Source of the DNA: an uncultured Piscinibacter sp.
GTDB taxonomy: Bacteria > Pseudomonadota > Gammaproteobacteria > Burkholderiales > Burkholderiaceae_C
Direction: 5' to 3'
Length of the DNA stretch: 64,000 nt
Assembly (NCBI RefSeq): GCF_937952055.1
Contig: NZ_CALFYO010000021.1
Coordinates: 124,001-188,000, forward strand
Both the position numbers and the translations under genes were made by a program. Positions 9,234-16,807 of the stretch are shown one piece after another. Each line of letters starts with the position of its first letter. Within the stretch, counting starts at the first letter, position 1. The notes beneath the pieces are model-generated. The model was not told the origin of the DNA. It saw only the letters and a program-made list of their open reading frames with translations, and ran no database searches.

Positions 9234-9267
9234 GGGGGATGGGGCCGATGGCACCGTCCCCCTTTTT
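9234..9267 (+). terminator. Intrinsic terminator/attenuator between xoxF and xoxG
   Basis: Inverted repeat with arms GGGGGATGG (9234-9242) and CCGTCCCCC (9254-9262): 9 pairs including one G-U, and an 11-base loop. It is followed directly by TTTTT (9263-9267). This is a textbook intrinsic terminator. A second hairpin with 8-base arms (ACCGGTCC, 9205-9212, and GGGCCGGT, 9216-9223) lies just upstream without a U-run. Partial read-through would let xoxF be made in excess over xoxG and xoxJ. Confidence 0.85.
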
Positions 9268-9287
9268 CACAAACGGAAGACTGTCAG

Positions 9288-9680
9288 ATGATTCGCAACA
9301 CCCTGCTCGGCCTCTCGCTCCTGGCCGCCACCACCGCCTTCGCCCAGGAGGTGAAGACCCCCCTGTACACCGTGGTCGACGGCTACAAGGTCGACGACAA
9401 CACGATGAAGGGCTTCCGCACCTGGCGCCAGGCCGCCTGCGACCGCTGCCACGGCGCGAACCAGGAAGGCATGGTCGGCCCGTCGCTGATCAACAGCCTG
9501 AAGACGCTGTCCAAGGAAGAGTTCGTCAAGACGGTTCGTGACGGTCGCCTCGACAAGGGAATGCAGAGCTTCGGCACCAGTCAGGCGGTGATGGACAACA
9601 TGGATCATCTGTACGCCTACCTGAAAGGCCGCTCCGACGGTGCAATCACCCGTTCGAAGGTCGAGCCGCTGCAGAAATGA
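9288..9680 (+). CDS. xoxG: Cytochrome c, likely XoxG electron acceptor of XoxF
   Basis: Monohaem class I c-type cytochrome of 130 residues with a Sec leader (MIRNTLLGLSLLAATTAFAQ). The single haem motif is CDRCHG (Cys51, Cys54, His55). Met in DKGMQSF is a candidate axial ligand. Position between xoxF and xoxJ fits the XoxG role, taking electrons from reduced PQQ. It is shorter than many XoxG proteins and has only the two haem cysteines. The stop overlaps the xoxJ start (ATGA). The name rests on synteny plus the haem motif. Confidence 0.85.
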   Translation: MIRNTLLGLSLLAATTAFAQEVKTPLYTVVDGYKVDDNTMKGFRTWRQAACDRCHGANQEGMVGPSLINSLKTLSKEEFVKTVRDGRLDKGMQSFGTSQAVMDNMDHLYAYLKGRSDGAITRSKVEPLQK

Positions 9681-10537
9681 AACGACTCCACGTCGCGACG
9701 CTGCTCGCCGCGCTGTTCACCGCAAGCGCGGCGTCGGCCCAGGCGAGTCCGGACGCCCCGCCCAAACGCGAGGCGTTCCGCGTCTGCCAGGACCCGAACA
9801 ACCTGCCCTTTTCGAACACCAACGCCGAGGGCATCGAGAACAAGATCGCCGAGGTGTTCGGCAAGGCCCTCGGCCTGCCGGTCACCTACTACTCGTTCCC
9901 GCAGCGCCTGGCGTTCATCCGCAACACCTTGCGCTACAAGCTGCCGGGCCAGGACTACCCCTGTGACATCGTCATGGGCGTGCCAGCCGGCTTCGACCAG
10001 GTGTCCGTCACCAAGCCCTACTACCGCTCGACCTATGCGCTCATCTTCGCGCCCGGCAAGGGGCTGGATCACGTGCGCAGCGTCGAGGACTTCCTCACCA
10101 CGGACCGCGCGGTGCTCGCCAAGCTGCGCATCGGCCTGTACGACCGTTCCCCGGCTTCGGCCTGGCTCTCCAAGCACGGCCTGGTGGAAAGCGGTGTTCC
10201 TTACCAGATCATGAATGCCGACCCGGCGCAGTACCCGGGCGAGATCATCGAGAAGGACCTCGCCGCCGGCAAGATCGATGCGGCCATCGTCTGGGGCCCG
10301 ATCGCTGGTTTCTACGCCAAGCGCGTCAAGTCGCTGGCGCTGACGGTGATACCGATGCGTTCCGAGCCGGGCATCAAGTTCGACTACGAGATGGCCATGG
10401 GCGTGCGCTACGGCGAACGCGACTGGAAGCAGCAGATCGAGGGCCTGATCGAGTCGAAGCGGCCCGAGATCGCCGCCATCCTGCAGGAGTTCGGCGTCCC
10501 CGTCGTCGATGAAAGCTACGCGGCCAAGAAGCCCTGA
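9677..10537 (+). CDS. xoxJ: XoxJ/MxaJ-like periplasmic binding protein
   Basis: Periplasmic solute-binding-fold protein of 286 residues with a Sec leader ending near ASAQA. The start of the mature protein, FRVCQDPNNLPFSNTNAEGI, and the segment PCDIVMGVPAGFDQVSVTKP are typical of the MxaJ/XoxJ branch of family 3 binding proteins. XoxJ proteins are needed for methanol dehydrogenase activity and are thought to help assemble or activate XoxF. The ATG at 9677 overlaps the xoxG stop, so the two are translationally coupled. The F-G-J order is the core xox arrangement. Confidence 0.92.
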   Translation: MKRLHVATLLAALFTASAASAQASPDAPPKREAFRVCQDPNNLPFSNTNAEGIENKIAEVFGKALGLPVTYYSFPQRLAFIRNTLRYKLPGQDYPCDIVMGVPAGFDQVSVTKPYYRSTYALIFAPGKGLDHVRSVEDFLTTDRAVLAKLRIGLYDRSPASAWLSKHGLVESGVPYQIMNADPAQYPGEIIEKDLAAGKIDAAIVWGPIAGFYAKRVKSLALTVIPMRSEPGIKFDYEMAMGVRYGERDWKQQIEGLIESKRPEIAAILQEFGVPVVDESYAAKKP

Positions 10538-10557
10538 CGGCCCGAGCGGTTGCCGCC

Positions 10558-11541
10558 ATGAAGTCCCTCCTGCCCCTGCTCGCCGCGTTGGCCGGCATCC
10601 TCGGCAGTGCTGCGGCGAACGCTGCGCTGGACCAGGCCGACTACGTGAGCATCGCCGCCAGCGTGTTGCGTGTCGAGGCGCCGCGCCAGCGCGGCGGCTT
10701 TGCGCTGGGCTCGGCAGTGGCGATCGCAGCGGACAAGGTGGTGACGAACTGCCATGTCACTCGCGACGCATTGGCGGTGCACATCCTGCGCGGAGGGCTG
10801 CGCTACGCGGCGACCTCGCAGGCCAGCGACGTCGGGCGCGACCTCTGCCTGCTCGACGTTCCCGGGCTGGATGCCAAGCCGGTGGCGCTCGGGCGCGCGG
10901 CCGAGCTGGTCATCGGGCAGCCGGTGACCGCGCTCGGTTACACCGGCGGCGTGGGCATCCAGAACAGCCCCGGCGAGGTGGTGCAACTGCACCGCCACGA
11001 CGGCGGCCGTGTCATCCAGAGCACCAACTGGTTCAGTTCCGGCGCCAGCGGCGGCGGCCTGTTCGACGACGAGGGTCGGCTGGTCGGCATCCTCACCTTC
11101 CGCCTGCGCGGTGGCGAGGCGCACTACTTCGCCGCCCCGGTGGAGTGGGTGCTGCAGATGGCGGCCGACACCCGGCGCGGAAGCTTCCGCCAGGTCATGC
11201 CGCTGGACTCGCAGCAACTGCCCTACTGGCAGAGCGGTCCCTCCGCACAACCGCGCTTCCTGAAGGCTGCGGTGCTCATGCGCCAGGACCGCTGGAGCGA
11301 ACTCGAGGCGCTGGCCCGCGAATGGTCGCGCGCCGAACCCGACGATGGCGAACCCTGGCACCTGCTCGGCGTGGCGCTCGACCGGCAGGGCCGGCTTCCG
11401 GAAGCGATGTTCGCGCTGGAATGCTCGTTGCGCCTCGAGCCCGAGCGGCTGGCCACCCGTCAGCAACTCGCCGGGCTCGCGACCAAGGGGCTGGCCGCCG
11501 CACCCTCCTCCTCCACCCCTTGCGACGCCGATCGACCCTGA
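10558..11541 (+). CDS. Periplasmic trypsin-like serine protease with TPR-like C-terminus
   Basis: Secreted serine protease homologue of 327 residues (leader MKSLLPLLAALAGILGSAAANA). An S1-type catalytic triad is visible: His66 in TNCHVT, Asp95 in GRDLCLLD and Ser164 in SGASGGG. Residues from about 230 to 305 form a tetratricopeptide-like helical hairpin (EPWHLLGVALDRQGRLPEAM, then ALECSLRLEPE). There is no PDZ domain, unlike DegP. It lies 20 bases after xoxJ and just before two secreted unknown proteins, so it is probably in the xox transcript. It may process or protect periplasmic methanol oxidation components. Its substrate is not known. Confidence 0.85.
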   Translation: MKSLLPLLAALAGILGSAAANAALDQADYVSIAASVLRVEAPRQRGGFALGSAVAIAADKVVTNCHVTRDALAVHILRGGLRYAATSQASDVGRDLCLLDVPGLDAKPVALGRAAELVIGQPVTALGYTGGVGIQNSPGEVVQLHRHDGGRVIQSTNWFSSGASGGGLFDDEGRLVGILTFRLRGGEAHYFAAPVEWVLQMAADTRRGSFRQVMPLDSQQLPYWQSGPSAQPRFLKAAVLMRQDRWSELEALAREWSRAEPDDGEPWHLLGVALDRQGRLPEAMFALECSLRLEPERLATRQQLAGLATKGLAAAPSSSTPCDADRP

Positions 11542-11547
11542 CACGCC

Positions 11548-12243
11548 ATGCAACCCTTTTCGATGGCCCTCCCCCTCCGACTGGCCGGCGCCGCGCTGGC
11601 GGCTGCCCTGCTGACCGCCCCGGCCATCGCCGCGGAGGACTATTCGCCCGCCGAGCGCGCGCTGTTCATGACCAATCACCTTGCCGGCACCAAGCCGCCG
11701 GCGACGCTGCGCTACAGCTTCAGCAAGAGCGGCAGCATGGAGGAGGGTTTCGAGGACAAGGTGGCCGTCAAGCTGAAGGCACGCAAGGACGGCCAGTGCT
11801 GCATGGCCGAGGCCGACTTCCTCAGCGGCGCGCGCAAGCTGGCCCTGCCCGAGGTCGACGAGGCCCAGGGCAATCCGGCCGTGCTCTACTTCCTCGAGCG
11901 CGACATCCGCGAGATGAACCGGCTCACCAAGGGCCAGCAGAACTACTTCCGCAAGCGCATCCGCATGGCCGTCTACCAGGGCGCGCAGATCCAGGACGTG
12001 TCGGTGTCGTTCCGCGGCAGGCCGGTCGCGGCGCGCGAGATCAGCATCGCGCCCTATCTCGACGACCCGTTGCGCGTGCGCTTCGAGAAGCTGGCCAACA
12101 AGCGCTACGTCTTCACGCTGTCCGATGCGGTGCCGGGGGGGCTGTACGCCATCCGAACCCGCATCGACGATGCCACGGCAGGTGCCACGCCCCTGATCGT
12201 CGAGGAGATGGTGCTCGACGGCGGCGTCGCCACTCCCCGTTGA
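11548..12243 (+). CDS. Secreted protein of unknown function, xox cluster
   Basis: I do not recognise a named family. The 231-residue product has a Sec leader ending in AIAAED. The mature part is mixed alpha/beta with an adjacent cysteine pair (GQCCMAEAD, around residue 90) and the charged helix NRLTKGQQNYFRKRIRM. The C-terminal part looks like a small beta domain. It starts 6 bases after the protease stop and is followed by another small secreted protein. It is therefore likely a periplasmic accessory of methanol oxidation. The vicinal cysteines could be redox-active or bind metal, but this is inference. Confidence 0.8.
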   Translation: MQPFSMALPLRLAGAALAAALLTAPAIAAEDYSPAERALFMTNHLAGTKPPATLRYSFSKSGSMEEGFEDKVAVKLKARKDGQCCMAEADFLSGARKLALPEVDEAQGNPAVLYFLERDIREMNRLTKGQQNYFRKRIRMAVYQGAQIQDVSVSFRGRPVAAREISIAPYLDDPLRVRFEKLANKRYVFTLSDAVPGGLYAIRTRIDDATAGATPLIVEEMVLDGGVATPR

Positions 12244-12265
12244 CCCTGACCCCCACCAACACACC

Positions 12266-12619
12266 ATGATTGCCTTCCGATCCCTGCTCGCCGCCGGCGG
12301 CCTGCTCGCCGCCTGCGCGCCGTCGCTGGCCAACGACTTCCCCACCGTCGACCGCGTGATCTACGTGCAGGAGTGCATGCGCGAGCACCCGGGCCCGAAC
12401 TTCGAGATGGTCAACAAGTGCTCCTGCGCGCTCGACGCGCTGGCGCGCGAGGTGAAGTACGAGGAGTACGTGGAGATGAGCACCATCGCCAAGGCGATGT
12501 CGATCGGCGGCGAGCGCGGCAACGACCTGCGCGACAACGAGACGCTCAAGCCGCAGCTCAAGCGCTACCGCGAACTGCAGGCAAAGGTGCAGAAGGCCTG
12601 CTTCATCACACCGAGGTAG
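12266..12619 (+). CDS. Small secreted cysteine-containing protein, xox cluster
   Basis: Product of 117 residues with a Sec leader (MIAFRSLLAAGGLLAACAPSLA) and four cysteines in the mature part: Cys37 in VQECMRE, Cys52 and Cys54 in NKCSCALDAL, and Cys112 in KACFITPR. The even number suggests two disulphides in a small helical protein, or a metal site. It is not a haem protein, as there is no CxxCH. It sits 22 bases after the preceding secreted unknown and 7 bases before the first SoxYZ-like carrier. No function can be assigned from sequence. Confidence 0.8.
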   Translation: MIAFRSLLAAGGLLAACAPSLANDFPTVDRVIYVQECMREHPGPNFEMVNKCSCALDALAREVKYEEYVEMSTIAKAMSIGGERGNDLRDNETLKPQLKRYRELQAKVQKACFITPR

Positions 12620-12626
12620 CCAGACC

Positions 12627-13454
12627 ATGAATGCACTCGCGCGTCATCTGCTCGGCCTGTTGCTGGTCTGCGCCGGCAGCGCGGGCGCGGCCAATCTGCA
12701 GCCTGGCGACGATCCGGCGGCAAGTCCGGTGTGGCAGAAGGTGCAGGCGAGCCTGTTCGGCGGGCGCGCCATTGCGCCGGCCCCCGCGGGCATGCTGGTG
12801 CTGGACGCGCCGTCACGCGCCATCGACGCCGCGGTGGTGCCGGTCGCCATCCGCTCGAAGTTCCCGCACACCGCGAGCCACTTCGTCAGCAAGCTCTACC
12901 TGATCATCGACGCCAACCCGTCGCCGATCTCCGGCATCTTCTCCTTCACGCCCGACAGCGGCCGCGCCGAGGTGGAGACACGGGTGCGGGTGGACGCCTA
13001 CTCGCACGTGCGCGCCATCGCCGAAACCAACGACGGCCAGCTGTACGGCGTGACGCGCTTCGTGAAGGCCTCGGGCGGCTGCTCGGCTCCGGCCGGAAGC
13101 GACGCCAAGGCAGCGCTGGCATCGATGGGTCGCATGCGCTTTCGCATCGAGGGCGACGTGAAGGGCAGCAGCCCGGTGCTGGCCCAGCTGATGATCGACC
13201 ATCCCAACCACTCCGGGCTGGCGATGGACCAGTTCACGCGGCAGTTCACGCCGGCACACTACGTGCGAAAGATCGACGTGACCCACGCAGGCAAGCCGGT
13301 GTTCAGCGCCGACGTCGACTTCTCGATGAGCGAGAACCCGAACTTCCGCTTCTGGTTCCTGCCGCATGGCGGCGGCGAGCTTCGCGCCACCGTCGTCGAT
13401 TCGCGCGAGCTGCGCTTCGTCGCCGCAGAGGCGCTGCGCGACTCGCCCAAATGA
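12627..13454 (+). CDS. Quinoprotein dehydrogenase-associated SoxYZ-like carrier protein (copy 1)
   Basis: Fused SoxY-like (residues about 35-150) plus SoxZ-like (about 165-275) periplasmic protein of 275 residues with a Sec leader. In thiosulphate oxidation SoxYZ carries substrate on a cysteine at the SoxY end (GGCGG). Here the equivalent is Cys152 in ASGGCSAP, at the SoxY/SoxZ junction. Other family stretches are VSKLYLIIDANPSPI, ETRVRVDAYSHVRAI and the C-terminal FWFLPHGGGELRA. The family occurs next to PQQ dehydrogenases and is thought to carry a product or intermediate covalently. What it carries is unproven. A second copy is encoded at 15978-16802. The stop overlaps the next start (ATGA). 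Confidence 0.9.
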   Translation: MNALARHLLGLLLVCAGSAGAANLQPGDDPAASPVWQKVQASLFGGRAIAPAPAGMLVLDAPSRAIDAAVVPVAIRSKFPHTASHFVSKLYLIIDANPSPISGIFSFTPDSGRAEVETRVRVDAYSHVRAIAETNDGQLYGVTRFVKASGGCSAPAGSDAKAALASMGRMRFRIEGDVKGSSPVLAQLMIDHPNHSGLAMDQFTRQFTPAHYVRKIDVTHAGKPVFSADVDFSMSENPNFRFWFLPHGGGELRATVVDSRELRFVAAEALRDSPK

Positions 13455-14404
13455 TCCGCCACGCCTGGCTCGCCGTCCTGCTCGGGGCTGCCGGCGCCGC
13501 CGTGGCTGCCCCTTTCGCCTACATCACCAACCAGGGCAGCCACGACGTTTCGGTGATCGACCTGGCGCAGCACAAGGTGGTCGCCACCGTGCCGGTGGGG
13601 CGCTCGCCGGCGGGCGTGGTGGCGGTCAGCCGGGCCGGCAAGGTGTTCGTCTCCAACCCGGACAGCCGAACGGTCTCGGTGATCGACATGCGCACGCAGC
13701 GCGTCGTCGACACCCTGCCCGCCGGCGGCGCTCCGGTGGGCATCGACGCCTCGGCGGACGGAACGCGGGTGTTCGTCGCCGACTGGTACCGCAACCGCCT
13801 GCTCGTCCTCGATGCCGGCCGGCACGACGCCGCGCCGGTGGAGATCGAAGTGGGCAAGGCCCCGGCGGGCGTTGCCGCGGCGGCCGACGGGCGCACCGTC
13901 TACGTCGCCGAGCGTGACGACGACAGCGTCGCGGCGATCGACCTGCCCAGCCGCTCGGTGCGCGCGCGCGTGAAGGTCGGCACGCACCCCTTCGCGTTGC
14001 TGATCGACGAGCCCCGCCAGCGGCTGTATGCGCTCAACGTGCTCAGCGACGACGTCTCGGTGGTCGACCTGCCCAGCTTGGCCGTGACCGCGACCATCAA
14101 GGTCGGCCGCGCGCCCTACGGCGCGGCGCTGGCGCGCGACGGCACGCTGCTGTACGTGACCAACCAGCACGGCAACAGCGTGAGCGTGATCGACGCCGAG
14201 ACGCTCGCCGTGCAGCGCACGCTGCCCGGCTTCGCCTATCCCGAGGGCATCGCGGCGCACGGCGAGCGTGTCTACGTCGTCAACTGGATGGACGACAACG
14301 TGTCCGTGCTCGACGCCGCCACCGGTCGCAGCCTCGACACGATCGCCACCGGCAGCAACAGCCGCGGCTTCGGCGCCTTCATCGGTGCGCCGACCAGCCC
14401 CTGA
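13451..14404 (+). CDS. YVTN-family beta-propeller protein, xox cluster
   Basis: Secreted propeller of 317 residues with leader MIRHAWLAVLLGAAGAAVAA. Its blades have the YVTN pattern: FAYITNQGSHDVSVIDL, KVFVSNPDSRTVSVIDM, RTVYVAERDDDSVAAIDL, RLYALNVLSDDVSVVDL and LLYVTNQHGNSVSVID. The start at ATG 13451 overlaps the previous stop (ATGA) and sits at the head of the signal peptide. It is distinct from the propeller of the ABC operon. A periplasmic scaffold or sensor role in the quinoprotein relay is inferred from context only. Confidence 0.9.
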   Translation: MIRHAWLAVLLGAAGAAVAAPFAYITNQGSHDVSVIDLAQHKVVATVPVGRSPAGVVAVSRAGKVFVSNPDSRTVSVIDMRTQRVVDTLPAGGAPVGIDASADGTRVFVADWYRNRLLVLDAGRHDAAPVEIEVGKAPAGVAAAADGRTVYVAERDDDSVAAIDLPSRSVRARVKVGTHPFALLIDEPRQRLYALNVLSDDVSVVDLPSLAVTATIKVGRAPYGAALARDGTLLYVTNQHGNSVSVIDAETLAVQRTLPGFAYPEGIAAHGERVYVVNWMDDNVSVLDAATGRSLDTIATGSNSRGFGAFIGAPTSP

Positions 14405-14447
14405 GCGACCCACCCCTCCGCATCCACGACAACCGAGGAGAACCCCG

Positions 14448-14981
14448 ATGCAACTGAGCAGTGCGCGATGGCTGACCGCGCTGGCCCTGGCGGCCGGCCT
14501 GATCCCCCCCGGCGCCGCCCACGGACCGACGCGCCAGAAGGTGACCGAGACGATCACCATCGACGCGCCGGCCGACAAGGTGTGGGGTCTCGTGAAGAAT
14601 TTCGGCGCGCTGAAGGACTGGCACCCGGCCGTCGCCGAGAGTCCGGCGGACAAGGGCAACGAGGAGGGTTCGGTGCGCCAGCTCAAGCTGAAGAGCGGCG
14701 GCGCGCTGACCGAGACGCTGGAGGCCTACGACGCGACCAAGATGCGCTACAGCTATCGCGCCAAGGATGGCGGCGCCCTGCCCGTCACCAACTACACCTC
14801 GACGCTCACCGTGAAGCCTGAGGGCAGCGGTTCGCTGGTGGAGTGGCGCGGCGCGTTCTATCGCGGCTATCCGAACAACGACCCGCCGCCCGATCAGAAC
14901 GACGAGGCCGCCGTCGCGGCGATCACCGGCGTCTACAAGTCGGGGCTGGCAAACCTGAAGGCGATCGCCGAGAAGAAGTAG
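14448..14981 (+). CDS. MxaD-like SRPBCC (START-fold) periplasmic protein
   Basis: Secreted START/SRPBCC-fold protein of 177 residues. After the leader (ending near GAAHG) comes the typical opening VTETITIDAPADKVWGLVKN, then FGALKDWHPAV and later SLVEWRGAFYRG. This matches MxaD-type proteins, which stimulate electron transfer between methanol dehydrogenase and its cytochrome in Methylobacterium. The start at 14448 is fixed by a GAGGAG ribosome-binding site. It lies 43 bases after the YVTN gene and 15 bases before the metallohydrolase gene. Confidence 0.85.
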   Translation: MQLSSARWLTALALAAGLIPPGAAHGPTRQKVTETITIDAPADKVWGLVKNFGALKDWHPAVAESPADKGNEEGSVRQLKLKSGGALTETLEAYDATKMRYSYRAKDGGALPVTNYTSTLTVKPEGSGSLVEWRGAFYRGYPNNDPPPDQNDEAAVAAITGVYKSGLANLKAIAEKK

Positions 14982-14996
14982 GAAACCACGGCGACC

Positions 14997-15959
14997 ATGG
15001 CAGGGATCTCGCGGCGGCGCGTGCTGCTCGGCCTCGGCGCGACCGCGCTGGCAGGCTGCGCCGCCACGCCTGCGCCTTCGGCCGCGCCCGGCGCGCCGCC
15101 GCTCGCGCGCGCCCTGGCCCCTGGCGTCTACATGGTGCCCGGCACCGGTGGCACCGCCGACGGGGTCAACCTCGGCCGCATCGGCAACGCCGGCTTCATC
15201 GTCGGCGAGACCGGCGTGATCGCGGTGGACACCGGCACCTCCTACGCGCACGGGCGAGCGATCCTGGCCACGATCCGCGCGGTCACCGACCGGCCGGTGA
15301 GGCTGGCGCTGATCACGCACACGCGACCGGAGTTCCTGTTCGGCGGCAAGGCCTTCCAGGACGCCGGCGTCCCGATCCGCATGCACAGCCGCACCGCCCG
15401 GCTGATGGCGGCACGCTGCGAGAACTGCCTCAAGCAGATGCGCCAGACCGTCGGCGAGGCGCCGCTGGCCGGCACCGCGCTGTACGAGCCGGATCAGCAA
15501 TTCGACGAGCCGCACATGCTGGCCCTGATCGGCCGGCCGGTGCGCGTGCTCCACTTCGGCCACGCCAGCGGGCCGGGCGACATCGCCGTGCTCGACGAGA
15601 CCAGCGGCGTGCTCTTCGCCGGCGGCCTGCTCGACGCGAACCGCGTGCCCGACATCCAGGACGGCAACCTCGCGCAATGGAAGCAGGCGCTCGCCGAACT
15701 GCGTGGCCTGCGGCCGCGCACGGTCGTGCCCGGCCATGGACCCGCCTCGTCGGCGGCGCTGGTCGATGCGGTGGAGCGCTACCTCGTCCGGCTCGAAGCC
15801 AAGGCGCGCGAGTTGGTCGCCACCGGAACCTCGCTGCTCGACGTGGCCGAGGCGGGAGACCTGCCCGAGTACGAGGGCTGGGACCAGTACGACGTGATCC
15901 ACCGCCGCAATGCCTCCATCGCCTTCCTGCGCTTCGAGCGCGAACTGATGTACAAGTAG
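14997..15959 (+). CDS. SoxH-related metallo-beta-lactamase-fold protein, quinoprotein relay type, degenerate metal motif
   Basis: Exported MBL-fold protein of 320 residues. Its leader combines a twin-arginine stretch (SRRRVLLG) and a lipobox-like LAGC (Cys21), so it may be a lipoprotein. The family sits next to SoxYZ-like carriers and PQQ dehydrogenases. The usual HxHxDH metal motif reads ITHTRPEFLFG here: the first His is kept, but the second His, the Asp and the third His are replaced. The later His of LHFGHASGPGD and the final PGHGP motif are kept. Zinc hydrolase activity is therefore doubtful. It is followed 18 bases later by the second SoxYZ-like carrier. Confidence 0.85.
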   Translation: MAGISRRRVLLGLGATALAGCAATPAPSAAPGAPPLARALAPGVYMVPGTGGTADGVNLGRIGNAGFIVGETGVIAVDTGTSYAHGRAILATIRAVTDRPVRLALITHTRPEFLFGGKAFQDAGVPIRMHSRTARLMAARCENCLKQMRQTVGEAPLAGTALYEPDQQFDEPHMLALIGRPVRVLHFGHASGPGDIAVLDETSGVLFAGGLLDANRVPDIQDGNLAQWKQALAELRGLRPRTVVPGHGPASSAALVDAVERYLVRLEAKARELVATGTSLLDVAEAGDLPEYEGWDQYDVIHRRNASIAFLRFERELMYK

Positions 15960-15977
15960 TCCGTGGAGCCGTCCGAC

Positions 15978-16802
15978 ATGCACCCTGACCGCAACCGCCG
16001 CCACGCCCTGCTCGGCCTCGCCGCGCTGACCGTCGCACCCGCCGCGTCCTTCGCAGCGCCCGGCGGACTGCCGAGCGCGACCCACGACGCCGGCTCGCCC
16101 GAATGGGAGCGGCTCAGCGCGAGGCTGTTCCCCGGCAGGACACTGATCCAGGGACAGAGCATCGTGCAGGTGGTGGCGCCGCTGCGCGCGGCCTATGGCG
16201 CCTCGGTGCCGGTGAAGGTGGTCTCCAAGCTGCCGCAGAAGCCCGAGCTGTTCGTGCGCAAGCTGTACATCGTGGTCGACAAGAACCCCTCCCCGGTGGC
16301 GGCGGTGCTCGACCTCACCACCGAGGTCGGCCAGGCCGATTTCGAGACGCGCCTGCGCGTCGACGAATACAGCCACGTGCGCGTGGTCAGCGAACTTTCC
16401 AGCGGCGAGTTGCACACCGACTCTCGCTACGTGAAGACCTCCGGGGGCTGCTCGGCGCCGCCGAACCGCGAGGCCCTGCACCTGATCGGCAAGACCATCC
16501 TGAAGGTCGCCGGCGAAGTGCGCATGGACCAGCCGGTCGCGGTCGACGTGACCGTGGTCCATCCCAACGACACCGGCTTCGAGCTGAACCAGCAGACGGT
16601 GATGTACATCCCGCCGCACTTCGTGCGCTCGATCCGCGTCAGCTACGGTGGACGCAAGGTGTTCGACGCCGAGCTCGACTTCTCGGTCAGCGAGAACCCG
16701 ACGCTGCGCTTTCACTTCGTTCCCCACGGCAAGGGCGAACTGCGCGCCGACGTGACCGACACCAAGGACGGCCAGTTCGTCGGCACGCTGGCGATCGGCT
16801 GA
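15978..16802 (+). CDS. Quinoprotein dehydrogenase-associated SoxYZ-like carrier protein (copy 2)
   Basis: Second fused SoxY/SoxZ-like protein, 274 residues. Its leader is twin-arginine-like (NRRHALLGLAALTVAP), which suggests Tat export, unlike the Sec leader of copy 1. The carrier cysteine is Cys158 in TSGGCSAPP. Family stretches VRKLYIVVDKNPSPV, ETRLRVDEYSHVRVV and FHFVPHGKGELRA parallel copy 1. I use ATG 15978, with TGGAG about 10 bases upstream, rather than a GTG 15 bases earlier. Two such carriers flanking a SoxH-like protein in one operon may interact or have different cargos. Confidence 0.9.
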   Translation: MHPDRNRRHALLGLAALTVAPAASFAAPGGLPSATHDAGSPEWERLSARLFPGRTLIQGQSIVQVVAPLRAAYGASVPVKVVSKLPQKPELFVRKLYIVVDKNPSPVAAVLDLTTEVGQADFETRLRVDEYSHVRVVSELSSGELHTDSRYVKTSGGCSAPPNREALHLIGKTILKVAGEVRMDQPVAVDVTVVHPNDTGFELNQQTVMYIPPHFVRSIRVSYGGRKVFDAELDFSVSENPTLRFHFVPHGKGELRADVTDTKDGQFVGTLAIG

Positions 16803-16807
16803 ACCAC

